From: a virus
Direction: 5' to 3' (one strand)
DNA length: 64,000 bases
IMG/VR virus record: IMGVR_UViG_3300047560_002175
Location: 64,001 to 128,000 of that record
A program made the translations under genes and the position numbers. Shown one piece after another: positions 5,831-11,316 of this stretch (positions are counted from its first letter, which is position 1; the number at the start of each line of letters is the position of its first letter). The notes under the pieces were generated by a model. That model saw only the letters and a list, made by a program, of their open reading frames with translations. It was not told the origin of the DNA and ran no database searches.

Positions 5831-5956
5831 AGAATGCATTTTAATTTTCCAGCGCGTCTACTACTTTCGCCATATGCGTTATTCAACGCATAGTAGGATT
5901 TGCACCTACACGTTATAAAACACTGGATTCCATTAAAAGTATGCAGTTAGCATTCT
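5831..5956 (-). tRNA. circularly permuted tRNA-like gene, Leu-type D arm
   Basis: Transcript order: half anticodon stem TCCAG, variable region, T arm GTAGG-TGCAAAT-CCTAC, acceptor 3' strand TATGCGT, loop TGAATA, acceptor 5' strand ACGCATA, D arm GGCGAAAGTAGTAGACGC, half anticodon stem CTGGA. The two half stems pair perfectly although they lie at opposite ends, which is strong support for permutation. The D arm resembles type II tRNA-Leu. A helix ATTAAAA/TTTTAAT, the bulge UAACUGCAUAC and the outer helix AGAATGC/GCATTCT extend the anticodon stem. The mature anticodon loop cannot be read with confidence. Confidence 0.62.
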
Positions 5957-5960
5957 ATTT

Positions 5961-6036
5961 TGGTTGCGAAGGGTTGGAATCGAACCAACGTCCTCTGGGT
6001 TATGAGCCCAGCTATCTACCACTGATATACCTCGCA
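5961..6036 (-). tRNA. tRNA with CAU anticodon (Met or Ile2)
   Basis: Acceptor TGCGAGG/CTTCGCA (one G-U), anticodon arm CTGGG-CTCATAA-CCCAG, T arm GTTGG-TTCGATT-CCAAC, discriminator A and encoded CCA. It sits between two permuted modules in normal gene order. Confidence 0.92.
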
Positions 6037-6047
6037 TAATGTAAAAC

Positions 6048-6165
6048 AGGATCCGTTTAATATCGCGCTCTAACCGTTAAGCTAACTGCTATATACATAG
6101 CAGTGTAGGATTCGAACCTACATCACGTGCTCCAAATGCAAATTATTGTATGCTGTTTAGATCCT
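6048..6165 (-). tRNA. circularly permuted tRNA-like gene
   Basis: Transcript order: T arm GTAGG-TTCGAAT-CCTAC, acceptor 3' strand ACTGCTA, loop TGTATA, acceptor 5' strand TAGCAGT, U8-A9, D arm GCTTAACGGTTAGAGC. The 7-bp acceptor is perfect and the spacings are tRNA-like. Upstream of the T arm lies TTTGGAGCACGTGAT, which may contain an anticodon-arm half. The outer helix AGGATCT/GGATCCT and AAACAGCAUACAA bulge mark it as a module. I cannot rebuild an anticodon stem from the two ends, so decoding identity is open. Confidence 0.58.
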
Positions 6166-6180
6166 AAAACTTTTAAAACT

Positions 6181-6416
6181 TATTAAAAAGAACCCAGTAA
6201 AGTTTTGGTTTCATCGAGTTGCTGCGGTCAACGTTTTACAGACGCCCTTTACTAGTTCCGCCTACATGACTACTATAGTAACTAGAATCGAAGTACTGTA
6301 AATACCCGAAACTCTCACTCGTTACCAGTTCGAGTCTATAACTCCCAAAATGTTATTTTTCCATATAACATTATGACCTTTCGGAACTGTTTTCAGTAGT
6401 TAGGTTCTTTTTAATA
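6181..6416 (-). ncRNA. unassigned structured RNA closed by a 14-bp helix
   Basis: TATTAAAAAGAACC pairs perfectly with GGTTCTTTTTAATA across 236 nt. Inside are ACTG-AAAA-CAGT, an 8-bp hairpin AATGTTAT/ATAACATT, ACTCG/CGAGT and CTAGTT/AACTAG stems. The 5' side continues with UAACUACUG, similar to the module bulge. No open reading frame fits. It is not recognisable as RNase P, SRP or tmRNA. It lies inside the module array, downstream of the promoter at 6572..6600. Confidence 0.5.
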
Positions 6417-6427
6417 AATTCTTTAAC

Positions 6428-6498
6428 AGGTTCCACAAAGTGGGCAAATGTACGGAACATCTTTTCCGTAAGTCTGCAATAATTGCTGTAGGAAACCT
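6428..6498 (-). ncRNA. RNA module with CUACAGCA bulge
   Basis: The outer helix AGGTTTC/GGAACCT (one G-U) followed by CUACAGCA encloses a strong hairpin ACGGAA-AAGATG-TTCCGT and flanking single-stranded sequence. The payload is not clearly a tRNA part. Its 5' flank GTTTTAGGTTTCCTACAGCA is the same as that of the permuted gene at 6635..6747, suggesting duplication with exchange of payload. Confidence 0.45.
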
Positions 6499-6511
6499 AA
6501 AACTATTTAAC

Positions 6512-6563
6512 AGAATGTATTTAGTCATATTTCAAAATGAATTAAAGTTGCTGCAAACATTCT
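6512..6563 (-). ncRNA. anticodon-arm-like module, possible Phe(GAA)
   Basis: The outer helix AGAATGT/ACATTCT with bulge UUGCAGCAAC and short helix TTTA/TAAA encloses TCAT-TTTGAAAT-ATGA. The loop contains UUGAAAU but has eight nt, so a Phe(GAA) reading is only tentative. The module begins about where transcription from the promoter at 6572..6600 should start. Confidence 0.4.
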
Positions 6564-6571
6564 ATAAACAT

Positions 6572-6600
6572 ATTGTACTACATTTTTACTACTGTGTCAA
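6572..6600 (-). promoter_or_regulatory. sigma70-type promoter of the RNA-module array
   Basis: TTGACA, 17-nt spacer, TACAAT. The expected start near 6565 coincides with the first base of the module at 6563, so the transcript appears dedicated to the RNA array (modules, CAU tRNA, then small genes). Confidence 0.75.
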
Positions 6601-6634
6601 GCATTTTTTAATTTTTTTACAAGGAGTTTTTAAC

Positions 6635-6747
6635 AGGTTTCACAGTCTTTAGTCAATTACTCTACCAGCTGAGCTAACTGCTCTTGCGAGCAGTGCAGGA
6701 TTCGAACCTGCGACACGTTGATTGAAATTGTTTGCTGTAGGAAACCT
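6635..6747 (-). tRNA. circularly permuted tRNA-Glu(UUC)-like gene
   Basis: Transcript order: anticodon 3' half (TTTC-AA-TCAAC), variable GTGTC, T arm GCAGG-TTCGAAT-CCTGC, acceptor 3' strand ACTGCTC, loop GCAA, acceptor 5' strand GAGCAGT, U8-A9, D arm GCTC-AGCTGGTA-GAGT, anticodon 5' half ATTGA-CT. Joining the ends gives a 4-bp stem and a seven-nt loop C-U-U-U-C-A-A, i.e. anticodon UUC. The outer helix AGGTTTC/GAAACCT (extended by ACAG/CTGT) closes the unit. No CCA is encoded. It follows groES in the transcript. A normal tRNA-Glu exists at 3866..3940, so this copy is not an obvious necessity. Confidence 0.65.
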
Positions 6748-6758
6748 AAAACTTGATC

Positions 6759-7064
6759 CTAATCCTTTAGGATAGCTAATACTTCATCTTCACGCATAAT
6801 GATGACTTCTTCGTCATGTAATTTGATAGGTGCCCCAGCATTCTTACCAAATACAATTCTATCACCAATTTTTACTTTTATTTCTCGAAACTGTCCACCA
6901 TCCATGTACTTCCCTGTTCCGATTGCTAGTACTGTCCCTAGTACTGATTTTTCTGTAGCTACAGGTGCAATTAAAATACCACCCGCACTAACCTTTTCTT
7001 CTTCATCTTGTCTTACAACGATCCGATCGTGTAACGGAATAACATTATCTTTTGTTACTGCCAT
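6759..7064 (-). CDS. groES: co-chaperonin GroES
   Basis: A 101-residue GroES: N-terminal IPLHDRIVVRQDEEE, the GroEL-binding mobile loop (KVSAGGILIAPVATEK) and the C-terminal strand ending DEVLAILKD. GroES caps the GroEL ring. T4 encodes the analogous gp31 for folding its capsid protein. It lies behind a consensus promoter and ahead of the permuted tRNA-Glu. Sequence similarity to bacterial GroES is much closer than that of gp31, so acquisition from a bacterium is likely. Confidence 0.95.
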   Translation of the reverse strand: MAVTKDNVIPLHDRIVVRQDEEEKVSAGGILIAPVATEKSVLGTVLAIGTGKYMDGGQFREIKVKIGDRIVFGKNAGAPIKLHDEEVIIMREDEVLAILKD

Positions 7065-7095
7065 GTTGTGTACCTTTGTTGTTAAGTATGTGTAT

Positions 7096-7123
7096 ATTAT
7101 ACACTAATAAAACAGTTTGTCAA
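7096..7123 (-). promoter_or_regulatory. sigma70-type promoter of groES
   Basis: TTGACA, 16-nt spacer, TATAAT. The 28 nt from -35 to -10 are identical to the tmRNA promoter at 15811..15838, and the following bases are also almost the same. Confidence 0.85.
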
Positions 7124-7131
7124 GTATTTTT

Positions 7132-7194
7132 TTACAATTTATATGTAACTAAATATCCCAATAAAAATATTACTGCTACTGATACAAAAAACAT
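7132..7194 (-). CDS. 20-aa membrane peptide
   Basis: The ATG directly follows the stop codon of the HAD gene and has a GGAGG ribosome binding site 4 nt upstream. The peptide MFFVSVAVIFLLGYLVTYKL is one hydrophobic helix. A good start signal argues for translation, but the size makes the call tentative. Confidence 0.4.
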   Translation of the reverse strand: MFFVSVAVIFLLGYLVTYKL

Positions 7195-7656
7195 CTAACC
7201 TCCTAGGAATATTTCTCTCATTTCGTTTATGTTGCGTGTAGTTAGACCAATGGCGCCATCTACATGTACAAAGCGTGATTTTTGATAATCAAGCATATCT
7301 GATGTATCATCAAGGATTACATAATTATAATCTTCATTATGTTCTTGCAACCATTTTTCTATTTCGTAACCACGATCCCAACCTTTTTTTGAAAAATCAG
7401 GATCACTTTGTCTAGTCTGTGGAGTTACACCAATAATACGTGTTCTACAACAAAATCCTGCACGATACAATATCTCTTTCATTTCTTGCAAGCTATGTAG
7501 AATACGCCAAGAAGAACTTATTACGATTTCACAATCAACTTCTTCACAAAATACTCTAAGCATTACAAGTTTATTGTTTATTAAATGAATGCCTTCAGCC
7601 AGACTGGCGTCGTTGTTAAGGACGCCATCGATATCTAAGAATAGTAATCGTTTCAT
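7195..7656 (-). CDS. HAD-superfamily phosphatase
   Basis: A 153-residue HAD-fold protein. Motif I is FLDIDGVLN with both catalytic Asp, motif II SSSW in VISSSWR, and a C-terminal acidic motif VILDD. Such proteins hydrolyse phosphate monoesters. The substrate is not evident. In T4, a HAD domain in Pnkp removes 3' phosphates before RNA ligase acts. The nearby Rnl2 gene makes an RNA end-healing role possible, but no kinase domain is present. Confidence 0.8.
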   Translation of the reverse strand: MKRLLFLDIDGVLNNDASLAEGIHLINNKLVMLRVFCEEVDCEIVISSSWRILHSLQEMKEILYRAGFCCRTRIIGVTPQTRQSDPDFSKKGWDRGYEIEKWLQEHNEDYNYVILDDTSDMLDYQKSRFVHVDGAIGLTTRNINEMREIFLGG

Positions 7657-7805
7657 TTTTCAAACATTGCCTTAATGCCCGGACCTAATACAAATACACA
7701 AAAGAAAGCTAAACCAAAACTTTCATTTAGTGATAAAATGTAACCATGGTCTTTGAAGATGAACCATGCTATTAAATAGAATATGATGCCAAGTATCGTG
7801 CTCAT
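7653..7805 (-). CDS. 50-aa membrane protein
   Basis: A 50-codon frame (MSTILGIIFYLIAWFIFKDH...) with two hydrophobic segments separated by a short polar turn. Its stop overlaps the HAD start. The strong AAAAAGAAATG context includes a GGAGAAA site. Function unknown; part of a run of four tiny membrane genes. Confidence 0.6.
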   Translation of the reverse strand: MSTILGIIFYLIAWFIFKDHGYILSLNESFGLAFFCVFVLGPGIKAMFEK

Positions 7806-7906
7806 TTCTTTTTCTCCTTTTCAATCTGCTTAAACGCTTCAACTGTTTTTGAGATTGCAACTCCAAACAATGTTCCAACTACTAAAGCTATTGGTACTAA
7901 CGGCAT
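7802..7906 (-). CDS. 34-aa membrane peptide
   Basis: MPLVPIALVVGTLFGVAISK followed by a charged helical tail ending in EKEKKK. One transmembrane helix, with AGAGGTGA upstream of the ATG. The stop overlaps the next ATG (ATGA). Function unknown. Confidence 0.55.
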   Translation of the reverse strand: MPLVPIALVVGTLFGVAISKTVEAFKQIEKEKKK

Positions 7907-8136
7907 TATTCACCTCTCAATGTTTTAAGTAAACCTACAAATGGATCTAAAAATAACACATGTATAGTACATAACATCAATGGTATTGGCCAAAAGAAGA
8001 AACAAAATATGATTAAAGATTTATAGTACCATGCGTCTTTAGGAGCCTCCTTAGAAATTACATGAATTGTAGCTCTAGCAACCATTAAGTAAAATACTAC
8101 AAGACCAAAAATTCCTACTACTATTCCTGAATCCAT
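7906..8136 (-). CDS. small membrane protein, 76 aa
   Basis: The start at 8136 (MDSGIVVGIFG) is chosen because GTGGAGAGCATA places GGAG 7 nt upstream. An in-frame GTG at 8148 is less likely. There are two transmembrane helices (residues about 5-25 and 40-62). Start and stop overlap both neighbours in TAATG form, so the genes are translationally coupled. Confidence 0.65.
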   Translation of the reverse strand: MDSGIVVGIFGLVVFYLMVARATIHVISKEAPKDAWYYKSLIIFCFFFWPIPLMLCTIHVLFLDPFVGLLKTLRGE

Positions 8137-8285
8137 TATGCTCTCCACATTAAAAATGCCCAGCCAAGCATTGCTCTTAGCCAGTGTATAGGATTAGCAA
8201 CTTGTTTAGAACTTTCACATGTGAATGTGAAATACAACATACCTATAAATAGGTAAGCTGCTACAGTTAAAATAATCATAATCAT
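8136..8285 (-). CDS. 49-aa membrane protein
   Basis: MIMIILTVAAYLFIGMLYFT followed by a short loop and an amphipathic C-terminus ending MWRA. One or two membrane segments. It overlaps the Rnl2 stop and the next start codon by one base each. Function unknown. Confidence 0.6.
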   Translation of the reverse strand: MIMIILTVAAYLFIGMLYFTFTCESSKQVANPIHWLRAMLGWAFLMWRA

Positions 8286-9385
8286 TAGATTTCCTCCTGT
8301 GTTAAGAACCAGTTACGTGCTACATATTTAACTCGAGACATAACATCTTTAATGTCAAGCTCGCTTGCAACTAAAGTATCAGTTTCTTCTTTAACAACAT
8401 CATCAGAGATCCATTTTAAGAAAACCGGAATGCTTTTAGGTTCGATACTAATATTGTTACATTTCAAATATTCTAAACCTTGATTAAGTCTAGATTCAGT
8501 TACAACAGTTTCAGCAAACTCGTTAATAGAATTAACTTTTTCAATATCAACACTTGCTAGTGTTTTAACTTTAGATGAACTGTGTTTTTCACCTTTAACT
8601 TTAAACATAAAGCGTGAGCTGTTATATCCAGGAGTAACACATTGCCAAACAATACCTTCACCTACACCTGTTACGCCAAATTGTTTAGCAATTGGACAAT
8701 TTTGTTCTACTTCAACAGTAAGTTCACCGAGTTTGTTTTGTGCAAGCTCAGGCTGATTGAAATCAATTTCCATTGTGTATGTTTTAAAATCATACTTAGT
8801 AAATAAGTTGTCAGGGAAATCTAACCCGCGGAAGCCAACAATTTCTTTAGCGTATTCTACTGTTCGTTTAACTTGTTCAGCAGTAAAGTAAATACGAGTT
8901 TGTTCGCTTGTTGCTGGATCAACATGTGCGTCCCATGCAACAATACCAAAGATGATAAACATTTTAGGTACTTCACTAATACCTACACCTTTTTGTACGC
9001 CTTGTCCGCACCATTCACCAAAGATAGAATAATGTGTCAATGTACCTTCGTGAAAAGTGTTTGAAGCAGCTACTAATAAACTTTCAAATGCAGCGCGGTG
9101 TTTTACTGTGTAAGCAGCCCAACCAAAGTTGTCATTTACAACAGTTAAAATACGTTCGCGTGATTGAGCCCAAAAATCATGTAATTTAGTTGATTCGCAA
9201 GTAACACTAGCATTAGTGCCATGTGCCTTAACAGAACCTTCAAACGTTAAAGTTGGCATAGGTGCAAAGCGATCAATAATTGGATTGCCATCTGCATCTA
9301 ATCCTTTAAAGCTTGAACGACTTTTAACTTCCTTAACCACTTGTCTAAATTGATTGATACTTGGCCATGACATGTGTTTTTGCAT
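8285..9385 (-). CDS. rnl2: T4 Rnl2-type RNA ligase
   Basis: A 366-residue ATP-dependent RNA ligase of the Rnl2 family, which seals nicks in double-stranded RNA or RNA-DNA. Motif I is KAHGTN with the adenylated Lys at about residue 53. Motif III is FGEWCG, motif IV GEGIVW and motif V FKVKGEKH. The C-terminal third is the Rnl2-specific domain. Rnl2-like enzymes repair breaks in tRNA. Here the substrate could also be the split or permuted RNAs at 3713-6747 (inference). It has its own promoter at 9419..9447 and heads a row of small genes and the HAD phosphatase. Confidence 0.9.
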   Translation of the reverse strand: MQKHMSWPSINQFRQVVKEVKSRSSFKGLDADGNPIIDRFAPMPTLTFEGSVKAHGTNASVTCESTKLHDFWAQSRERILTVVNDNFGWAAYTVKHRAAFESLLVAASNTFHEGTLTHYSIFGEWCGQGVQKGVGISEVPKMFIIFGIVAWDAHVDPATSEQTRIYFTAEQVKRTVEYAKEIVGFRGLDFPDNLFTKYDFKTYTMEIDFNQPELAQNKLGELTVEVEQNCPIAKQFGVTGVGEGIVWQCVTPGYNSSRFMFKVKGEKHSSSKVKTLASVDIEKVNSINEFAETVVTESRLNQGLEYLKCNNISIEPKSIPVFLKWISDDVVKEETDTLVASELDIKDVMSRVKYVARNWFLTQEEI

Positions 9386-9418
9386 AGTGTACTCCTGTTG
9401 TTTGTTAAATAAAAATAT

Positions 9419-9447
9419 ATTATATTATAAGTGTATAGTAATGTCAA
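9419..9447 (-). promoter_or_regulatory. sigma70-type promoter of rnl2
   Basis: TTGACA, 17-nt spacer, TATAAT. The -35 hexamer overlaps the stop codon of the feoA-like gene. A second TATAAT lies 5 nt closer and is less well spaced. Confidence 0.75.
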
Positions 9448-9668
9448 ACTTTTTTAATAAGTATTTGCGCCGCAAGATCTTTTCTTAAAGTTAGTGAAAA
9501 TCCACGTAATTTAAGTTCTATAGGGTCTCCAAGTGGAGCAACTCTAACTACAGTCACTTCTGTGTTACGAGTTAGCCCCATGGTAAGTAATTGTTTTCTT
9601 ACAGGTGTATTTTCTAAATAACCTTGAACAATTGCAGATTCATTTACTTTTAAGAGATCTAGAGTCAT
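9444..9668 (-). CDS. feoA: FeoA-domain protein
   Basis: A 74-residue protein that matches the bacterial FeoA SH3-like domain throughout: RKQLLTMGLTRNTEVTVVRVAPLGDPIELKLRGFSLTLRK. The APLGDP and LRG motifs are diagnostic. FeoA stimulates the FeoB ferrous iron transporter and also occurs as a regulatory domain. No FeoB is present, so it may act on the host FeoB. A heme oxygenase that releases Fe2+ is encoded at 27297..27854. Confidence 0.88.
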   Translation of the reverse strand: MTLDLLKVNESAIVQGYLENTPVRKQLLTMGLTRNTEVTVVRVAPLGDPIELKLRGFSLTLRKDLAAQILIKKV

Positions 9669-9669
9669 A

Positions 9670-10290
9670 TTAGTTCACATATTGAATTTCAGTTTGAGTA
9701 ACATAAACGGTTGCTAATTTATCAAAATATCCGCACCATGGAAAATGACTAAACGCAAATTCTTGTCCATCAGAAGTATGCAAAGTTGTAGTTACTGAAC
9801 CAGTACCGCTACTTTGAATATATTTGTAAGTAGTATTATGTGGTAACGTTATGTTAGTGATATTCTTATCGGCTAGTTCTTTTTTAATAGTTCCGTAGCC
9901 GTTGATATTATCATAATGTTCAGAATCCCATAAGAATCTTTCAAGTTCTTCTGCAGCAGCTAAATCATAGAATACACCAATAGTTTCAGTACTCTCGCAT
10001 TCGGCTCTACCAAATGAATCACCGGTATCCCATTCTACCCATACCACATACACTTCATCACCAGGTTTAAGTGGTAATTTAGTAACAACATCTGGATGTG
10101 TAGTAGTTATTCTAGCTGATTTAAAGAAATTATAATATTCTTCACGCCAGTCACCATATTCTTCATCTTCTCGGTATGCATCAACTAGTGTACTTTCGAT
10201 ATACACTTCTAACCCAACTGGTTTATTTTCAAGTTTGTGAATATCGTAATCGTCTAATGATGGGTCAATATAATCTTCTTCATCTGTCAT
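9670..10290 (-). CDS. hypothetical acidic protein, 206 aa
   Basis: A strongly acidic N-terminus (TDEEDYIDPSLDDYD) and a mixed alpha/beta body with LKPGDEVYVVWVEWDTGDSFG. That stretch reads like a beta-barrel with a bound substrate strand, but I know no family. It sits between feoA and a zinc-ribbon-like gene, overlapping the latter by 4 nt. Confidence 0.7.
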   Translation of the reverse strand: MTDEEDYIDPSLDDYDIHKLENKPVGLEVYIESTLVDAYREDEEYGDWREEYYNFFKSARITTTHPDVVTKLPLKPGDEVYVVWVEWDTGDSFGRAECESTETIGVFYDLAAAEELERFLWDSEHYDNINGYGTIKKELADKNITNITLPHNTTYKYIQSSGTGSVTTTLHTSDGQEFAFSHFPWCGYFDKLATVYVTQTEIQYVN

Positions 10291-10517
10291 TCTTGTTTCT
10301 CCTCATATACCCAATTGTAATAGTCTTTTGGATTCCACCATTCTAAGCCACAATAACAGGTTGGTATGTCTCCCTTTTGCGGTTGGTCGGCTCTGTTGAA
10401 AAATGTAAATCCGTCGGTGTAAAAACGTTCACCGCTGTGTAAATCTCTATTAGCAATAGCAACTAAATGCCCGTTTGGGCAAACGATAAATGTACTGCGA
10501 GGGGTTGCAACTGTCAT
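10287..10517 (-). CDS. small Cys-containing protein, 76 aa
   Basis: A single CPNGH motif near the N-terminus and CYCG near residue 54 could bind zinc as a ribbon with the His residues. The rest is aromatic-rich. It overlaps both neighbours. Function unknown. Confidence 0.65.
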   Translation of the reverse strand: MTVATPRSTFIVCPNGHLVAIANRDLHSGERFYTDGFTFFNRADQPQKGDIPTCYCGLEWWNPKDYYNWVYEEKQE

Positions 10518-10963
10518 TACTCTAACCTTACTAATACTACATCTCTATCAATTGCCCATTCGGTAAGTATGCGCATTACTTTAATTGGATCACCACCTGC
10601 TAATCCGCAGCCTATCATAGGAAATCCAAACTTAGTATCTTTAGGAAAGTGTTTTCCTATCTTGTGTAATACTTCTTCAAATGCTTGATAATCAAATGGA
10701 GCTCCATTTGAATGCCCGTAATGATACTGTGTATAAGCATTGACTACTTTACAGCATGGAGTTTCTGCAACAGTGAATGTTCCAAGTTTAGCTTTGTCAG
10801 CCATGTTAGTAGTACGATCGACTTCTGCTACTTGTGGCCATCGCATTGCAAGTTGTTTAGCAATACCTGCGCCCATTGTATTAAAACAATTACAACCATG
10901 CACAATAACATCAAATCGTTCTTGTAATGCAAGTTGTATTAAATCTCCGGTTATTACTCTCAT
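10517..10963 (-). CDS. macro-domain protein (ADP-ribose binding or phosphatase)
   Basis: The start MRVITGDL is preferred over an ATG ten codons upstream because macro domains begin there. Signatures are ITGDL, VIVHGCNCFNTMGAGIAKQL (the ADP-ribose loop) and GFPMIGCGLAGGD. This form matches Poa1p-like ADP-ribose-1''-phosphate phosphatases. ADP-ribose phosphates arise from tRNA splicing by Tpt1 and from NADase activity. The gene lies directly before nadV and nadM, so a role in recycling ADP-ribose during NAD+ restoration is plausible. Confidence 0.85.
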   Translation of the reverse strand: MRVITGDLIQLALQERFDVIVHGCNCFNTMGAGIAKQLAMRWPQVAEVDRTTNMADKAKLGTFTVAETPCCKVVNAYTQYHYGHSNGAPFDYQAFEEVLHKIGKHFPKDTKFGFPMIGCGLAGGDPIKVMRILTEWAIDRDVVLVRLE

Positions 10964-11316
10964 TTTAATCTTCCTATTAGTGTGTACATCCAACGTGGAA
11001 ATACAGGTTCGTTACAAAAAGCATCACAACTTTCTAATCCTGCAGGTGGATCAGGAAGTTCATATAGTGATTTTAATGGAGGTGGAGGATTAAATCCAGT
11101 CATTCCGTTTTGATTGCGATATTGCGGTTTGTGTGGTGGAAGAGGAGGGGACATCGTCTTAAACGGATGCCCGTCAACAATACGTTTCATAGCATCACGG
11201 TGTTCCATCAATGCTATGCGTGTTTCACCGTGATCTATATACATTATTTCATATCTCAACTTTTCTAATGTTGAATTGATATAATCGTATGATTCTTGTG
11301 TTAAGTTTTGATTCAT
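10960..11316 (-). CDS. hypothetical Pro-rich protein, 118 aa
   Basis: A helical N-terminal half is followed by proline-rich stretches (SPPLPPHKP, NPPPPL) and a C-terminal half with two Cys. No family recognised. It overlaps nadV by 4 nt and the macro gene by 4 nt, so it belongs to the NAD operon. Confidence 0.65.
   Translation of the reverse strand: MNQNLTQESYDYINSTLEKLRYEIMYIDHGETRIALMEHRDAMKRIVDGHPFKTMSPPLPPHKPQYRNQNGMTGFNPPPPLKSLYELPDPPAGLESCDAFCNEPVFPRWMYTLIGRLK

Noticed and set aside
6181-6416. The 236-nt RNA as a domain V 23S rRNA fragment
   Set aside because: Short matches such as GAAAGGTCATAATG and CTCGATG occur, but they are scattered, out of register and no longer than chance in AT-rich RNA.
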